DNA of 64,000 bases from positions 1-64,000 of the forward strand of contig CACKNV010000006.1 in the NCBI GenBank assembly GCA_902601705.1. The letters are read 5' to 3'. Below the pieces are notes generated by a model. That model was not told where the DNA came from and did not search any database. It was given only the letters and a program-made list of their open reading frames with translations. The DNA is from an uncultured Pelagibacteraceae bacterium. Lineage in GTDB: Bacteria > Pseudomonadota > Alphaproteobacteria > Pelagibacterales > Pelagibacteraceae. Shown piece by piece: positions 42,289 through 50,832 of this stretch. Within the stretch, counting starts at the first letter, position 1. Each line of letters begins with the position of its first letter. A program made the translations under genes and the position numbers.

Positions 42289-42845
42289 TAATTAAACCAC
42301 TTAATGTTACATCCCATACTAGGAATTTGCTCTTTTGGACCGACTTGTGTTTCAGAAATCATTTTCATCGCTACTTTTAAATCACTATCTCCAACAGAAA
42401 CAGGTTTCAAATCTTTAAGTTCCCTAAACCTTCCTCGGTACTGAAGCTTTAATTCCTTATTGTATCCAAAGAAATCAGGTGTACAAACTGCACCGTACTT
42501 TTTTGCAATCTCTTGTGTTTCATCTATTAAATAATTTATCTCTCCAAAATTATTTGTTTTTGCAAATTTAATCATATTATCGAAAGAGTCCTCAGGATAA
42601 TTTTTAGTATCATTAGACATTATTGCAACAGTGTTAATTCCATCTTTTTTTAATTCGTTACAATCCTTAGCTAAGTCACGAATAATAGCTTTTACATAAG
42701 GACAGTGATTACATATGAACATAATAAGTGTAGCTTTTTCACCTTTAACATCGTTAAGGGAGATTATTTTATTTTCTATTGATTTTAGTTTGAAATGCTC
42801 AGCTTTTTTTCCAAAATCGCATATTGGTGTCTTTGTTAAAGCCAT
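42288..42845 (-). CDS. thioredoxin-fold peroxiredoxin-like protein
   Basis: A 185-residue AhpC/TSA-type protein with a CxxC-style site in FICNHCPYVKAIIRDLA, NTVAIMSNDTKNYPEDSFD and GAVCTPDFFGYNKELKLQYRG. The CNHC-PY pattern is typical of the thioredoxin family annotated as redoxins or thiol-disulfide reductases; the substrate is unknown. No signal peptide. It starts 41 bases from the divergent carbonic-anhydrase-like gene and is cotranscribed with the glycosyltransferase. Confidence 0.85.
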   Translation of the reverse strand: MALTKTPICDFGKKAEHFKLKSIENKIISLNDVKGEKATLIMFICNHCPYVKAIIRDLAKDCNELKKDGINTVAIMSNDTKNYPEDSFDNMIKFAKTNNFGEINYLIDETQEIAKKYGAVCTPDFFGYNKELKLQYRGRFRELKDLKPVSVGDSDLKVAMKMISETQVGPKEQIPSMGCNIKWFN

Positions 42846-42886
42846 AATATATTATAAGATAATTAATAATACATTACAGCAAATTT

Positions 42887-43390
42887 ATGATTTACGATGT
42901 TAACGGTCACACTCCAAAAATGGATCCAGACAGCTGGGTAGCTTCTAATGCAATTATCATTGGCAGAGTAGAATTAAAAAAAAATTCCAATATTTGGTTC
43001 AATGCAACTTTAAGAGGTGATTTAGAACCAATTATTATAGGTGAAGGTTCGAATATTCAAGATGGTAGCGTAATACATACAGATCCAGGTTGTCCAACAA
43101 TCGTAGGAAAAGGAGTTACAGTTGGGCATATGGTAATGCTTCACGGATGTGAAATTTCAGATGATTGTATCATAGGAATAGGTTCAACTATTTTAAACAA
43201 AGCTAAGATCGGAAAAAACTGTATCATCGGAGCAAACTCACTAGTCACAGAAAATAAAGTTATTCCAGACAGATCACTTGTCTTAGGAAGCCCTGGTAAA
43301 GTGGTTAGACAAGTTACTGACGAAGAAATAGAACACATTAAAGAAAACGCTAGAGATTATGTTGAAAATTTTAAAAAGTATAAAAAATAG
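42887..43390 (+). CDS. gamma-class carbonic anhydrase family protein
   Basis: A 167-residue left-handed beta-helix protein of the YrdA/PaaY/gamma-carbonic anhydrase type. Hexapeptide repeats run through GRVELKKNSNIWFNATLRGD to GANSLVTENKVIP; zinc ligands are the histidines in SVIHTDPG and VGHMVMLHGCEI. It may hydrate CO2 or have another metal role; many members show little activity. Its final 32 bases overlap the next gene. Confidence 0.9.
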   Translation: MIYDVNGHTPKMDPDSWVASNAIIIGRVELKKNSNIWFNATLRGDLEPIIIGEGSNIQDGSVIHTDPGCPTIVGKGVTVGHMVMLHGCEISDDCIIGIGSTILNKAKIGKNCIIGANSLVTENKVIPDRSLVLGSPGKVVRQVTDEEIEHIKENARDYVENFKKYKK

Positions 43391-44159
43391 TTTATTAATT
43401 TTAATTTTTCTTACAATAAATGTTGAAGCAAAAAATAGTAAAGATGTTTCTAACATTAAAGTTCAAATAAAAAGTATATCTCATAAACAAAAATATTCTT
43501 TGCAATTAGTAAATAGTAAAGACGGGCACCCTGTAAGATCTGGTAATAAATCTTGGAGATTCGAAGTAAGAGAAGGAGATTGTGGTGAAGATAAAAAATA
43601 TAGCGATTGTAAATCTAATAGACAAAGAACTGAATTACAAACAGTAGAATATCAAAAAAGAAATAAAGAATATTGGTATTCAGCCTCTATTTATCTTCCA
43701 GAAGACTATATATCTGTAGCTCCTGTTAGGACAGTTTTCACACAAATTTACGAAAAGGGTTGGAAACCTATTTTAATGATTACGGATAGAAGCAGTGAAT
43801 GGCTTGAAATTGGTAGAATGTGGAGCGGTGAATACGTTGAAATGAAAAAAGGAATAAAAATTAATGACATGAAAGGTAAATGGACTGATATTTTAATTAA
43901 TGTTCGTTACACAAGAAAGGAAGATGGCTTTATGAAAGTATGGATCAATAATAAATTAATATTAGATTCATTAAATATTAAAACATTTACTCCATATACA
44001 AATAAAGGTGCTAAGATAGAATGGGGAATCTATCAAACTGGGGTAAGCGACTGGAAGAGAAAACACGGAGATAAACCTTATCCAAACATGGTGGTTTATT
44101 TTGATGAAGTTAATCAAGGAAACTCAAAAGAAAAAGTCATAAAAAATTTAAGGAACTAA
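43359..44159 (+). CDS. secreted polysaccharide-lyase-like protein (heparin lyase I fold)
   Basis: A 266-residue exported protein with a signal peptide of about 24 residues (SLLILIFLTINVEA). The mature part has a jelly-roll pattern similar to heparin lyase I/PL-type families: SWRFEVREGDCG, RQRTELQT, YWYSASIYLPEDY, GKWTDILINVRYTRKEDGFMKVWINNKLI and YFDEVNQGNS. Two cysteines could bond. The family cuts uronic-acid glycans, but the substrate is not predictable. ATG at 43359 overlaps the carbonic-anhydrase gene by 32 bases. Confidence 0.75.
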   Translation: MLKILKSIKNSLLILIFLTINVEAKNSKDVSNIKVQIKSISHKQKYSLQLVNSKDGHPVRSGNKSWRFEVREGDCGEDKKYSDCKSNRQRTELQTVEYQKRNKEYWYSASIYLPEDYISVAPVRTVFTQIYEKGWKPILMITDRSSEWLEIGRMWSGEYVEMKKGIKINDMKGKWTDILINVRYTRKEDGFMKVWINNKLILDSLNIKTFTPYTNKGAKIEWGIYQTGVSDWKRKHGDKPYPNMVVYFDEVNQGNSKEKVIKNLRN

Positions 44160-44756
44160 CCAGTTCTTTTTATTATTTTCTAAATCAAAAAAAGCTCTAC
44201 GATGTCCTTTAGCAGCTAAATATAACCATTCGATACTTTTGACTTTGCATCTAATGACACAGAAGTTTTTATATCCTTCTTCGCTTTCTTCTTTTGTGTA
44301 ATCAAAGTTATCAAATTTATTGTCTAGACCTGATGTTGGTCTATCTGACTCAGTTCCTGGTCCATTCGTAACAAGATAGCATTTTCTACTAATATGACCT
44401 GTTTTGTCCCAAGACTCTTTTGTAACATCATCATTAAAATGAACTTTACATATTGTTTTGAGTCTGAGCTGAATTTTTTCTTGTTTACCGTAAAACAAGA
44501 TTGAACAATTTGGATTTTTTTGAATTTTTTCGATTTTCGATGATCTAATGTCACTATGATACTGAACAAAGCTATTTTTTTGATCAGCTTTTCTTAATAC
44601 AACAACTCTTCCATCTAAATCTTTATCATTACCACAAATAAATACAGGCGTTCTAAATTCAGAAGAGCGATCAGTTACTGCATTAATTAAAAGATCCCAA
44701 ATCTTTTTTTCAATCTCTTTGAAATCTTCGTAGTAACTTACAACTTCTTGTGACAC
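44148..44756 (-). CDS. pyridoxamine 5'-phosphate oxidase-like flavoprotein
   Basis: A 202-residue FMN-binding split-barrel protein: FRTPVFICGNDKDLDGRVVVLRKAD, VQYHSDIRSSKIEKIQKNPNC and EWLYLAAKGHRRAFFDL. This matches the PNPOx-like putative family rather than true PdxH, which has a fuller active site. The role is unknown. Convergent with the polysaccharide-lyase-like gene, and adjacent to (zero-base gap) the hydroxyisobutyrate-type dehydrogenase. Confidence 0.78.
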   Translation of the reverse strand: MSQEVVSYYEDFKEIEKKIWDLLINAVTDRSSEFRTPVFICGNDKDLDGRVVVLRKADQKNSFVQYHSDIRSSKIEKIQKNPNCSILFYGKQEKIQLRLKTICKVHFNDDVTKESWDKTGHISRKCYLVTNGPGTESDRPTSGLDNKFDNFDYTKEESEEGYKNFCVIRCKVKSIEWLYLAAKGHRRAFFDLENNKKNWLVP

Positions 44757-45626
44757 TTATTTTCTAAATCTTTTAATTAAGCTTGAAGTATCCCATCTTT
44801 GACCACCCATTTTTTGTACTTCAGCGTAATATTCATCAATTACTTTTGTGATAGGTAAGGGTGAATTATTTTTCTTAGCTTCATCCATAGCAATTTTTAG
44901 ATCTTTTCTCATCCAATCAACAGCAAAACCATAATCAAACTTATCTTCAATCATTGTTTTATGTCTATTTTCCATCTGCCAGGATTGAGCGGCTCCTTTT
45001 GAAATAACCTCAATAACATCATGCATATTTAAACCTGCATTCATTCCAAAATTTATTGCTTCAGATAGTCCTTGCACAAGCCCTGCAATACAAATCTGAT
45101 TAACCATCTTAGTTAATTGACCGCTTCCAGATGGCCCAAGTAATTTTATTTTTTTACTATAACAATCAATAACTGGTTCTGCTTTTTTAAATGGACCTTC
45201 ATCTCCTCCAACCATTACAGTTAAAATTCCACCTTCAGCTCCAGCTTGTCCACCCGAAATAGGAGCATCTAAGAAATCAAAATTTTTTGCTTTTGCTTCT
45301 TTATATAACTCTCTAGCAATATTGGCTGAGGCAGTAGTATTATCTATGTAGATTGAACCTTTTTTTGCAGTCTTAAACAGTCCTTTGTCACCTAAAGTAA
45401 CTTCTCTTAAATCATTATCATTTCCAACACATGTAAAAATAAAGTCACTATCTTTAGCAGCATCCATCGGAGTATCAGCAACACTACCTTTATATTCCTT
45501 TGCCCACTTTTCAGCTTTAGCTTTAGTACGATTATAAACGGTTACATTGTGACCAGCTTTTGATATATAACCAGCCATGGGATAACCCATTACACCTAAA
45601 CCTATGAAAGAAACTTTACAACTCAT
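44757..45626 (-). CDS. 3-hydroxyisobutyrate dehydrogenase family oxidoreductase
   Basis: A 289-residue beta-hydroxyacid dehydrogenase: NAD(P) site VSFIGLGVMGYPMAGYI, substrate loop FLDAPISGGQAGAEGGILTVMVGG, and the catalytic lysine in GQLTKMVNQI. Candidate substrates are 3-hydroxyisobutyrate, tartronate semialdehyde or 6-phosphogluconate-type acids; the sequence does not decide. Shares a junction with the PNPOx-like gene downstream. Confidence 0.9.
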   Translation of the reverse strand: MSCKVSFIGLGVMGYPMAGYISKAGHNVTVYNRTKAKAEKWAKEYKGSVADTPMDAAKDSDFIFTCVGNDNDLREVTLGDKGLFKTAKKGSIYIDNTTASANIARELYKEAKAKNFDFLDAPISGGQAGAEGGILTVMVGGDEGPFKKAEPVIDCYSKKIKLLGPSGSGQLTKMVNQICIAGLVQGLSEAINFGMNAGLNMHDVIEVISKGAAQSWQMENRHKTMIEDKFDYGFAVDWMRKDLKIAMDEAKKNNSPLPITKVIDEYYAEVQKMGGQRWDTSSLIKRFRK

Positions 45627-45628
45627 TA

Positions 45629-46846
45629 ATGATTAACCTCACGTTAAATAAAAAAGTAATTATATTTGGATTCATATTTACATTTTTTTCTAGTTTTGGA
45701 CAGAGCTTTTTTTTGGGATTGTTTAACGCACCGATAAGAAATGAACTTGGTATTTCTCATGGTCAATTTGGAAGCATCTATGCAAGCGCGACTATTTTTT
45801 CAAGTTTGCTTCTTATTTGGGTTGGAAAAAAAATAGATGATTATAGAATTTTAAATTATTCATTATTTGTAGTTATATTATTATTTGCTTCTTCATTATT
45901 TTTTTCATTTATAAATAGTATTTACCTTTTAGCGATTGGAATATTCTTAATGAGATTTTCTGGACAAGGTTTAATGAGTCATACTTCCACTACAACCATT
46001 TCAAGATTTTTTGAGAGATCTAGAGGAAAGGCTTTAAGTACAATTTGGTTTGGTTTATCTACAGCAGAATTTATTTTACCTGTCCTGATAACTTATTTTT
46101 TCCTTATTTACTCTTGGAGAACCGTCTGGCAAGGAATTGCAATACTAATAATTCTATTTTTACCTTTTGTAATTTTAAATACAATTAAATCGATAAAACT
46201 AGAATCAAGAGAAGCAGATCCTAATCCTGGTAATAAAAAACTAAAAATTAAAAGTTGGAGAAGAGGAGATGTTTTAAGAGATTATAGATTTTATATTGTA
46301 TCTTTGAACATGCTTGCGATGCCTTGGATCGCGACAGGTGTTTTTGTTTATCAATCTTTTATTTCTGACTCAAAAATGTGGGCTATTTATACAATACCTA
46401 AAGCATTTATGGTTTATTCAATAACATCGATAGCTACACTATTTGTTTCAGGTTTTTTGGTAGATAAATTTACAGGAAGAAAACTTATTTTGTATATGAA
46501 TATGCCCTTATTGTTTGCCATGTTTACTTTATTTTATTTTAATCATGAAATATTTGCTTATATTTTTCTTGGATTAATTGGAGTATCTAACGGCTTAGCG
46601 AATATACTGGGATCTTCCACTTGGGCGGAAATATATGGAGTAAAATATATTGGAAGTATTAAAGCTCTAACAACCGCGTTTATGGTTTTTTCAACTGCCT
46701 TCGGTACAGCAGTTTTTGGCTTATTGATTGATAAAGGTTTTACTATAGAAAATATAGCTTTCTTGGGAGCTACTTACGTCGTTATTTCATTAGCTTTATT
46801 AATTATAATCAGAAAAACTATAGAACCTGTAAGGTTGCCAAATTAA
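45629..46846 (+). CDS. major facilitator superfamily transporter
   Basis: A 405-residue, 12-helix protein. Helix 1 reads TFFSSFGQSFFLGLFNAPIR, and the loop 2-3 motif is weak (GKKIDDYRIL). The second-half loop is GFLVDKFTGRKLILYM. The substrate is unknown. It starts three bases from the divergent dehydrogenase gene, so promoters must lie inside the coding ends. Confidence 0.82.
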   Translation: MINLTLNKKVIIFGFIFTFFSSFGQSFFLGLFNAPIRNELGISHGQFGSIYASATIFSSLLLIWVGKKIDDYRILNYSLFVVILLFASSLFFSFINSIYLLAIGIFLMRFSGQGLMSHTSTTTISRFFERSRGKALSTIWFGLSTAEFILPVLITYFFLIYSWRTVWQGIAILIILFLPFVILNTIKSIKLESREADPNPGNKKLKIKSWRRGDVLRDYRFYIVSLNMLAMPWIATGVFVYQSFISDSKMWAIYTIPKAFMVYSITSIATLFVSGFLVDKFTGRKLILYMNMPLLFAMFTLFYFNHEIFAYIFLGLIGVSNGLANILGSSTWAEIYGVKYIGSIKALTTAFMVFSTAFGTAVFGLLIDKGFTIENIAFLGATYVVISLALLIIIRKTIEPVRLPN

Positions 46847-46886
46847 GCTTGATTTATTAAACCTAATTGAATAAATAACAATCACC

Positions 46887-47387
46887 ATGGCAAGAATTAC
46901 CGTAGAAGACTGCTTAGAAAAAGTTGATAATCAATATGATTTAGTGCTTTTAGCAAAAGAGAGAACAGTTCAATTAAATGCTGGATCTCCAATGCTTGTT
47001 GAAGAGGATAATGACAAGAGAACAATTATCTCATTAAGAGAAATTGGTGATGGAAAAATTGATGTTAAAGAAGTGGAGGCGAGCGCCATTAAAAGACTTA
47101 GAAAAGAGCCAGACGAAATTGAGCAACAAGAAGAAACAGAAGAGGAGACTAATGATGATTTTGAAAATTTATATAAAGGTCAAGTCTCTAAAAGCGGTGT
47201 AGCAATCCTTCCATCAAAAAGAACAAGAAGAATCCCAGAAGTAAAGAAACCTAGTTTAGCTGATGAAGCATTATCAGAATTAAAAGCTGAACAGCCTGAA
47301 ATTAAAGAAGAAAACTTAGATACTGAAGAAGCTCCACTTGAATTGAGTGAAGAAGCTCCCGTAGAAGAAGAAAACAAATCAGAGTAA
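46887..47387 (+). CDS. rpoZ: RNA polymerase omega subunit with acidic C-terminal tail
   Basis: A 166-residue omega subunit. Residues 1-75 are the conserved core (MARITVEDCLEKVDNQYDLVLLAKERTVQL, KRTIISLREIGDGKI). The rest is an unusual extension: an acidic, Glu-rich stretch (IEQQEETEEETNDDFEN), a short basic segment LPSKRTRRIPEVKKPS, and an acidic tail (EEAPLELSEEAPVEEE). E. coli omega is about 91 residues. It precedes dusA by four bases. Confidence 0.92.
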   Translation: MARITVEDCLEKVDNQYDLVLLAKERTVQLNAGSPMLVEEDNDKRTIISLREIGDGKIDVKEVEASAIKRLRKEPDEIEQQEETEEETNDDFENLYKGQVSKSGVAILPSKRTRRIPEVKKPSLADEALSELKAEQPEIKEENLDTEEAPLELSEEAPVEEENKSE

Positions 47388-47390
47388 ATC

Positions 47391-48374
47391 ATGAAAAAAA
47401 CTGTTTCAGTTGCACCAATGATGGACTGCACTGATAAACACGAAATATTTTTTTTAAGTCTTATCAGTAAAAATATTCATTTATATTCTGAAATGATTGT
47501 AGCTAATGCAATCATAAGAGGGGATAGAGATAAATTATTATCTTTCAAAAAAATTTCTAATCCTGTTACTTTACAAGTTGGAGGTTCAAATCCTGACGAA
47601 CTTGCAGAAGCTTGTAAAATTTCAGAAGATTATGGATATAAAGAAATTAATTTGAATTTAGGTTGCCCTAGTAAAAAAGTTCAAAAAAATAAATTTGGTG
47701 CGTGTTTAATGCAAGAACCAGATCTTGTAGCTAAATGTATTGAAGCGATGTCTAAAGCTACAAAGCTACCAGTAACAATTAAAACAAGAATTGGTTATAA
47801 TGATGTTGAAAATTTTGAGTTTTTAAAATCTTTTATTCAAGCAACTAAAGATGCAGGATCAAAAAAATTTATTATCCATGCAAGAAAAGCTTTACTAAAA
47901 AAATTAAGCCCAAAAGAAAATTTAAATATTCCACCTCTTAAATATGAATTTATTTATCAATTAAAAGAACATTTTAAAAATGATGAAATAATTATTAATG
48001 GCGGAATTAAAACTACAGCAGATATTAAAAATCATTTATTAAAAGTTGATGGCACTATGATTGGTAGAGCCATTTATCATTCACCATATTTTTTAGCTGA
48101 AATTGAAAGAGATATTTTCAACAATAACAATGTTCCTACAAGAAGTGATGTTATGGAAAAATTAATTCCATACATTCAAGAAGAAACCTCAAAAGGTGTA
48201 CAATTAAATCATATAATGAGACACACTGTTGGATTATTTCACGGACAAAACGGTTCTAGAACATGGAAACAATATCTTTCTAAAAATATGTGCATCAGAG
48301 ATGCTGATCTACAAAAAGTAAATCATATAATGGACCAGGTTAGAAAAACAAATCCTGTATCTTTAGAAAGATAA
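47391..48374 (+). CDS. dusA: tRNA-dihydrouridine synthase A
   Basis: A 327-residue FMN enzyme reducing uridines in the tRNA D-loop. Motifs: SVAPMMDCTDKH, TLQVGGSNPDELAEA, the catalytic cysteine in NLNLGCPSKKVQKNKFGACLM, and IIINGGIKTTADI with GTMIGRAIYH for phosphate binding. HTVGLFHGQNGSRTWKQYL at the end is typical of DusA. It follows rpoZ and overlaps none; the TauE/SafE gene begins three bases later. Confidence 0.95.
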   Translation: MKKTVSVAPMMDCTDKHEIFFLSLISKNIHLYSEMIVANAIIRGDRDKLLSFKKISNPVTLQVGGSNPDELAEACKISEDYGYKEINLNLGCPSKKVQKNKFGACLMQEPDLVAKCIEAMSKATKLPVTIKTRIGYNDVENFEFLKSFIQATKDAGSKKFIIHARKALLKKLSPKENLNIPPLKYEFIYQLKEHFKNDEIIINGGIKTTADIKNHLLKVDGTMIGRAIYHSPYFLAEIERDIFNNNNVPTRSDVMEKLIPYIQEETSKGVQLNHIMRHTVGLFHGQNGSRTWKQYLSKNMCIRDADLQKVNHIMDQVRKTNPVSLER

Positions 48375-48376
48375 TT

Positions 48377-49207
48377 TTGGATATTCTTTTTCAATCAGAT
48401 ATTCTTTTTTTAATTTTAATAATGGTAATAACAGCGATCCCCGCAGGATTTGCTGCTGGTTTATTTGGTATAGGGGGAGGGCTAATCACTGTACCAATCT
48501 TATTTTATATATTTGGTGCAGCTGGAATTGATCCAGAGTATTTAATGCACTTAGCGGTAGGGACTTCATTTGGAATAATAATTCCAACATCTATTGTTTC
48601 AGTTTTAACTCACTATCAGCATAACGCAGTCGATTTTGGTGTAGTTAAAGGTTACGGAGTATTTGTAATTATTGGAGTAATACTTGGAACTATTCTAGCT
48701 GCTGGTTTAAAAACTAAACCTTTAATATTATTTTTTACTATCATTGTTTATATTCTCGCTTTTTATTTATTATTTATAAAAGAGAAAGAGTCTGATCTTT
48801 CAATTGAGATGGGCTTACCTGCTAAAATAATCTCAGGAATCATTACAGGTTTCGTCTCTGCTCCTATGGGTATAGGTGGAGCAGTAATGAACGTTCCAAT
48901 TTTAAAGTTTTTTGGTTATCCAATTAATAAAGCAATAGGAAGTGCGGCAGCAATTGGTTTTATAATAGCTTTGTTTGGTACTATTGGTTTTCTTCTTTCA
49001 GGTAATTATTTGAATGCTAATTTACCTTTAAGTATTGGATTTCTTAATATTCCAGCATTTTTAATTTTTTTTCCAATAACAGCATTTATGGCAAGACTAG
49101 GAGCAAAAGCTAGTCATAGAATTAATAAAAAAAAGATGACGAAATATTTTGGACTGTTTTTAATCGTTATTGGAACAAAATTTTTATACGAGTATTTTAA
49201 TCTTTAA
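48377..49207 (+). CDS. TauE/SafE family transporter (276 aa)
   Basis: A third TauE/SafE protein with repeats GFAAGLFGIGGGLITVPILFYIF and GFVSAPMGIGGAVMNVPILKFFG and about eight helices. The TTG at 48377 follows the dusA stop by two bases; an ATG at 48422 is the alternative start but would remove part of the first helix lead. Substrate unknown. It converges on the phosphomannomutase gene with a four-base overlap. Confidence 0.85.
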   Translation: MDILFQSDILFLILIMVITAIPAGFAAGLFGIGGGLITVPILFYIFGAAGIDPEYLMHLAVGTSFGIIIPTSIVSVLTHYQHNAVDFGVVKGYGVFVIIGVILGTILAAGLKTKPLILFFTIIVYILAFYLLFIKEKESDLSIEMGLPAKIISGIITGFVSAPMGIGGAVMNVPILKFFGYPINKAIGSAAAIGFIIALFGTIGFLLSGNYLNANLPLSIGFLNIPAFLIFFPITAFMARLGAKASHRINKKKMTKYFGLFLIVIGTKFLYEYFNL

Positions 49208-50646
49208 ATTTTTTGATCGTATTCACCTATTTTTCCAGTTCCTTGTAATAATTTATCTATGAAGTCAAAAATATTTTTCTTTCTCTCGTTTGAAGTGGGG
49301 CTTTCAGTAACTACGACGAGAGAGGGTTTATTTGATGAAGCTCTAATTAAGCCCCAAGATCCGTCTGATAAAGAAAATCTTACTCCATTTACAGTCAAAA
49401 CTTCCGTGATTGATTGATTGTCTATTTTAATATTCTGCTTTTTTAAATCTTCCACTTTCTTTATCATTTCATTTACCACTTTATACTTCTCTTCATCCTT
49501 ACAGAATGGAGCCATAGTTGGAGATTGATATGTTTTGGGTAGCTCGTTAATGATTTCACTCATTTTCTTTTTTTGATTAGTTAATAAATGACAAACTTGT
49601 ATTGCTGAGTTTATTCCATCATCATATCCATACCCTAAAGGTTGATTAAAAAAGAAATGACCACTTTTTTCAAAACCTGCTAAAGCCTTTTCTAGATTAA
49701 CCTTTCTTTTAATATGTGAGTGTCCAGTCTTCCAATAAATTGTCTCACAATTATTTTCCAAAAGAACTTTATCTTTAGCGTAAAGACCTGTTGATTTTAC
49801 ATCTACAACAAATTTTGAGTTTTTATGTTTAGATGCCAAGTTTCTGGCAATTAATAATCCTATTTTATCAGAGTATATTTCATTTCCCTTATCATCAATT
49901 ACTCCACACCTATCACCATCACCATCAAAACCAAATCCAACATCAGCATTGTTATCTTTTACTGCTTTTGCTATTGCATTAAGCATTTCTAGATCTTCAG
50001 GATTAGGGTTATATTTTGGAAAAGACCAGTCTAGATTACAATCTAATTCTATTACCTCACAACCAATACCTTTTAAAATTTCTGGAGCAAAAACTCCCGC
50101 TGTTCCATTTCCACAAGCAACAACTGCTCTAATTTTCTTACTTATTTTATTTTTTTCTATTAAATCTTTAGAGTAAATCTTCTTAAAATTATCTATTTTC
50201 TTTATTGAACCTTTTCCATTAACAAATTTTTTATTTAAGGTGATATCTTTTAATTCACTCATTTCTTCAGGCGCATGAGTTAACCCTTTTTTGATACCCA
50301 TTTTTACTCCAGTCCAACCATTTTCATTATGACTAGCAGTAACCATCGCTATGGCATCAGAGTTTAAATTGAATTGCGAAAAGTAAACAGTAGGTGATAA
50401 TGATAAGCCTATATCTTCAACATTACAGCCAGTTGAGGTTAAGCCATTAGTTAATGCTTTCTTAATATCCTCACTGTAAGACCTGTAATCATGACCAACA
50501 ATCACTCTTGGATTTGTTTTATTCGTATGTTTGATTATTTGAGATCCTAATCCTTTTCCTAAATCAGTGATTCCATCTAAATCGATGTCTTTTTCATAAA
50601 GCCATCTAGCGTCATACTCTCTAAAACCGTTTGGATTGATTTTCAT
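49204..50646 (-). CDS. phosphomannomutase/phosphoglucomutase
   Basis: A 480-residue alpha-D-phosphohexomutase. The phosphoserine site is VTASHNENGWTGVKMG, metal binding DGDGDRCGVID, sugar specificity GFEKSGHFFF, and phosphate binding SSNKPSLVVVTE near the end. The GFEKSG loop is typical of dual PMM/PGM enzymes supplying mannose- or glucose-1-phosphate for glycans and nucleotide sugars such as the dTDP-glucose used in this window. Confidence 0.9.
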   Translation of the reverse strand: MKINPNGFREYDARWLYEKDIDLDGITDLGKGLGSQIIKHTNKTNPRVIVGHDYRSYSEDIKKALTNGLTSTGCNVEDIGLSLSPTVYFSQFNLNSDAIAMVTASHNENGWTGVKMGIKKGLTHAPEEMSELKDITLNKKFVNGKGSIKKIDNFKKIYSKDLIEKNKISKKIRAVVACGNGTAGVFAPEILKGIGCEVIELDCNLDWSFPKYNPNPEDLEMLNAIAKAVKDNNADVGFGFDGDGDRCGVIDDKGNEIYSDKIGLLIARNLASKHKNSKFVVDVKSTGLYAKDKVLLENNCETIYWKTGHSHIKRKVNLEKALAGFEKSGHFFFNQPLGYGYDDGINSAIQVCHLLTNQKKKMSEIINELPKTYQSPTMAPFCKDEEKYKVVNEMIKKVEDLKKQNIKIDNQSITEVLTVNGVRFSLSDGSWGLIRASSNKPSLVVVTESPTSNERKKNIFDFIDKLLQGTGKIGEYDQKI

Positions 50647-50709
50647 GAACTATAAATACTAAAGAATAAGGGCTTTTGTTATTAAATGTTTATTAACAAA
50701 ACTTTCCAC

Positions 50710-50738
50710 TTGCAAAATTATTTAAATGTTCTTATAAT
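50710..50738 (+). promoter_or_regulatory. promoter of the nrdAB operon
   Basis: TTGCAA at 50710-50715 and a perfect TATAAT at 50733-50738 are separated by 17 bases, giving a strong sigma-70-type promoter about 95 bases ahead of nrdA. Confidence 0.6.
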
Positions 50739-50758
50739 GTTCTATTGATTTAGATGTT

Positions 50759-50800
50759 ATATAGTATATTAACTATATTGTAACACAACATATAGTTGTT
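50759..50800. promoter_or_regulatory. two AT-rich inverted repeats, NrdR-box-like
   Basis: ATATAGT-N6-ACTATAT occupies 50759-50778, and ACAACATATAGTTGT occupies 50785-50799. Both resemble the palindromic boxes that the NrdR repressor binds ahead of ribonucleotide reductase genes, but their centres are about 23.5 bases apart rather than the usual 31-32. They lie just downstream of the predicted start of transcription. Confidence 0.45.
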
Positions 50801-50832
50801 TTGTTAATAAATCGAAGTAAATAAGTAAAAAT

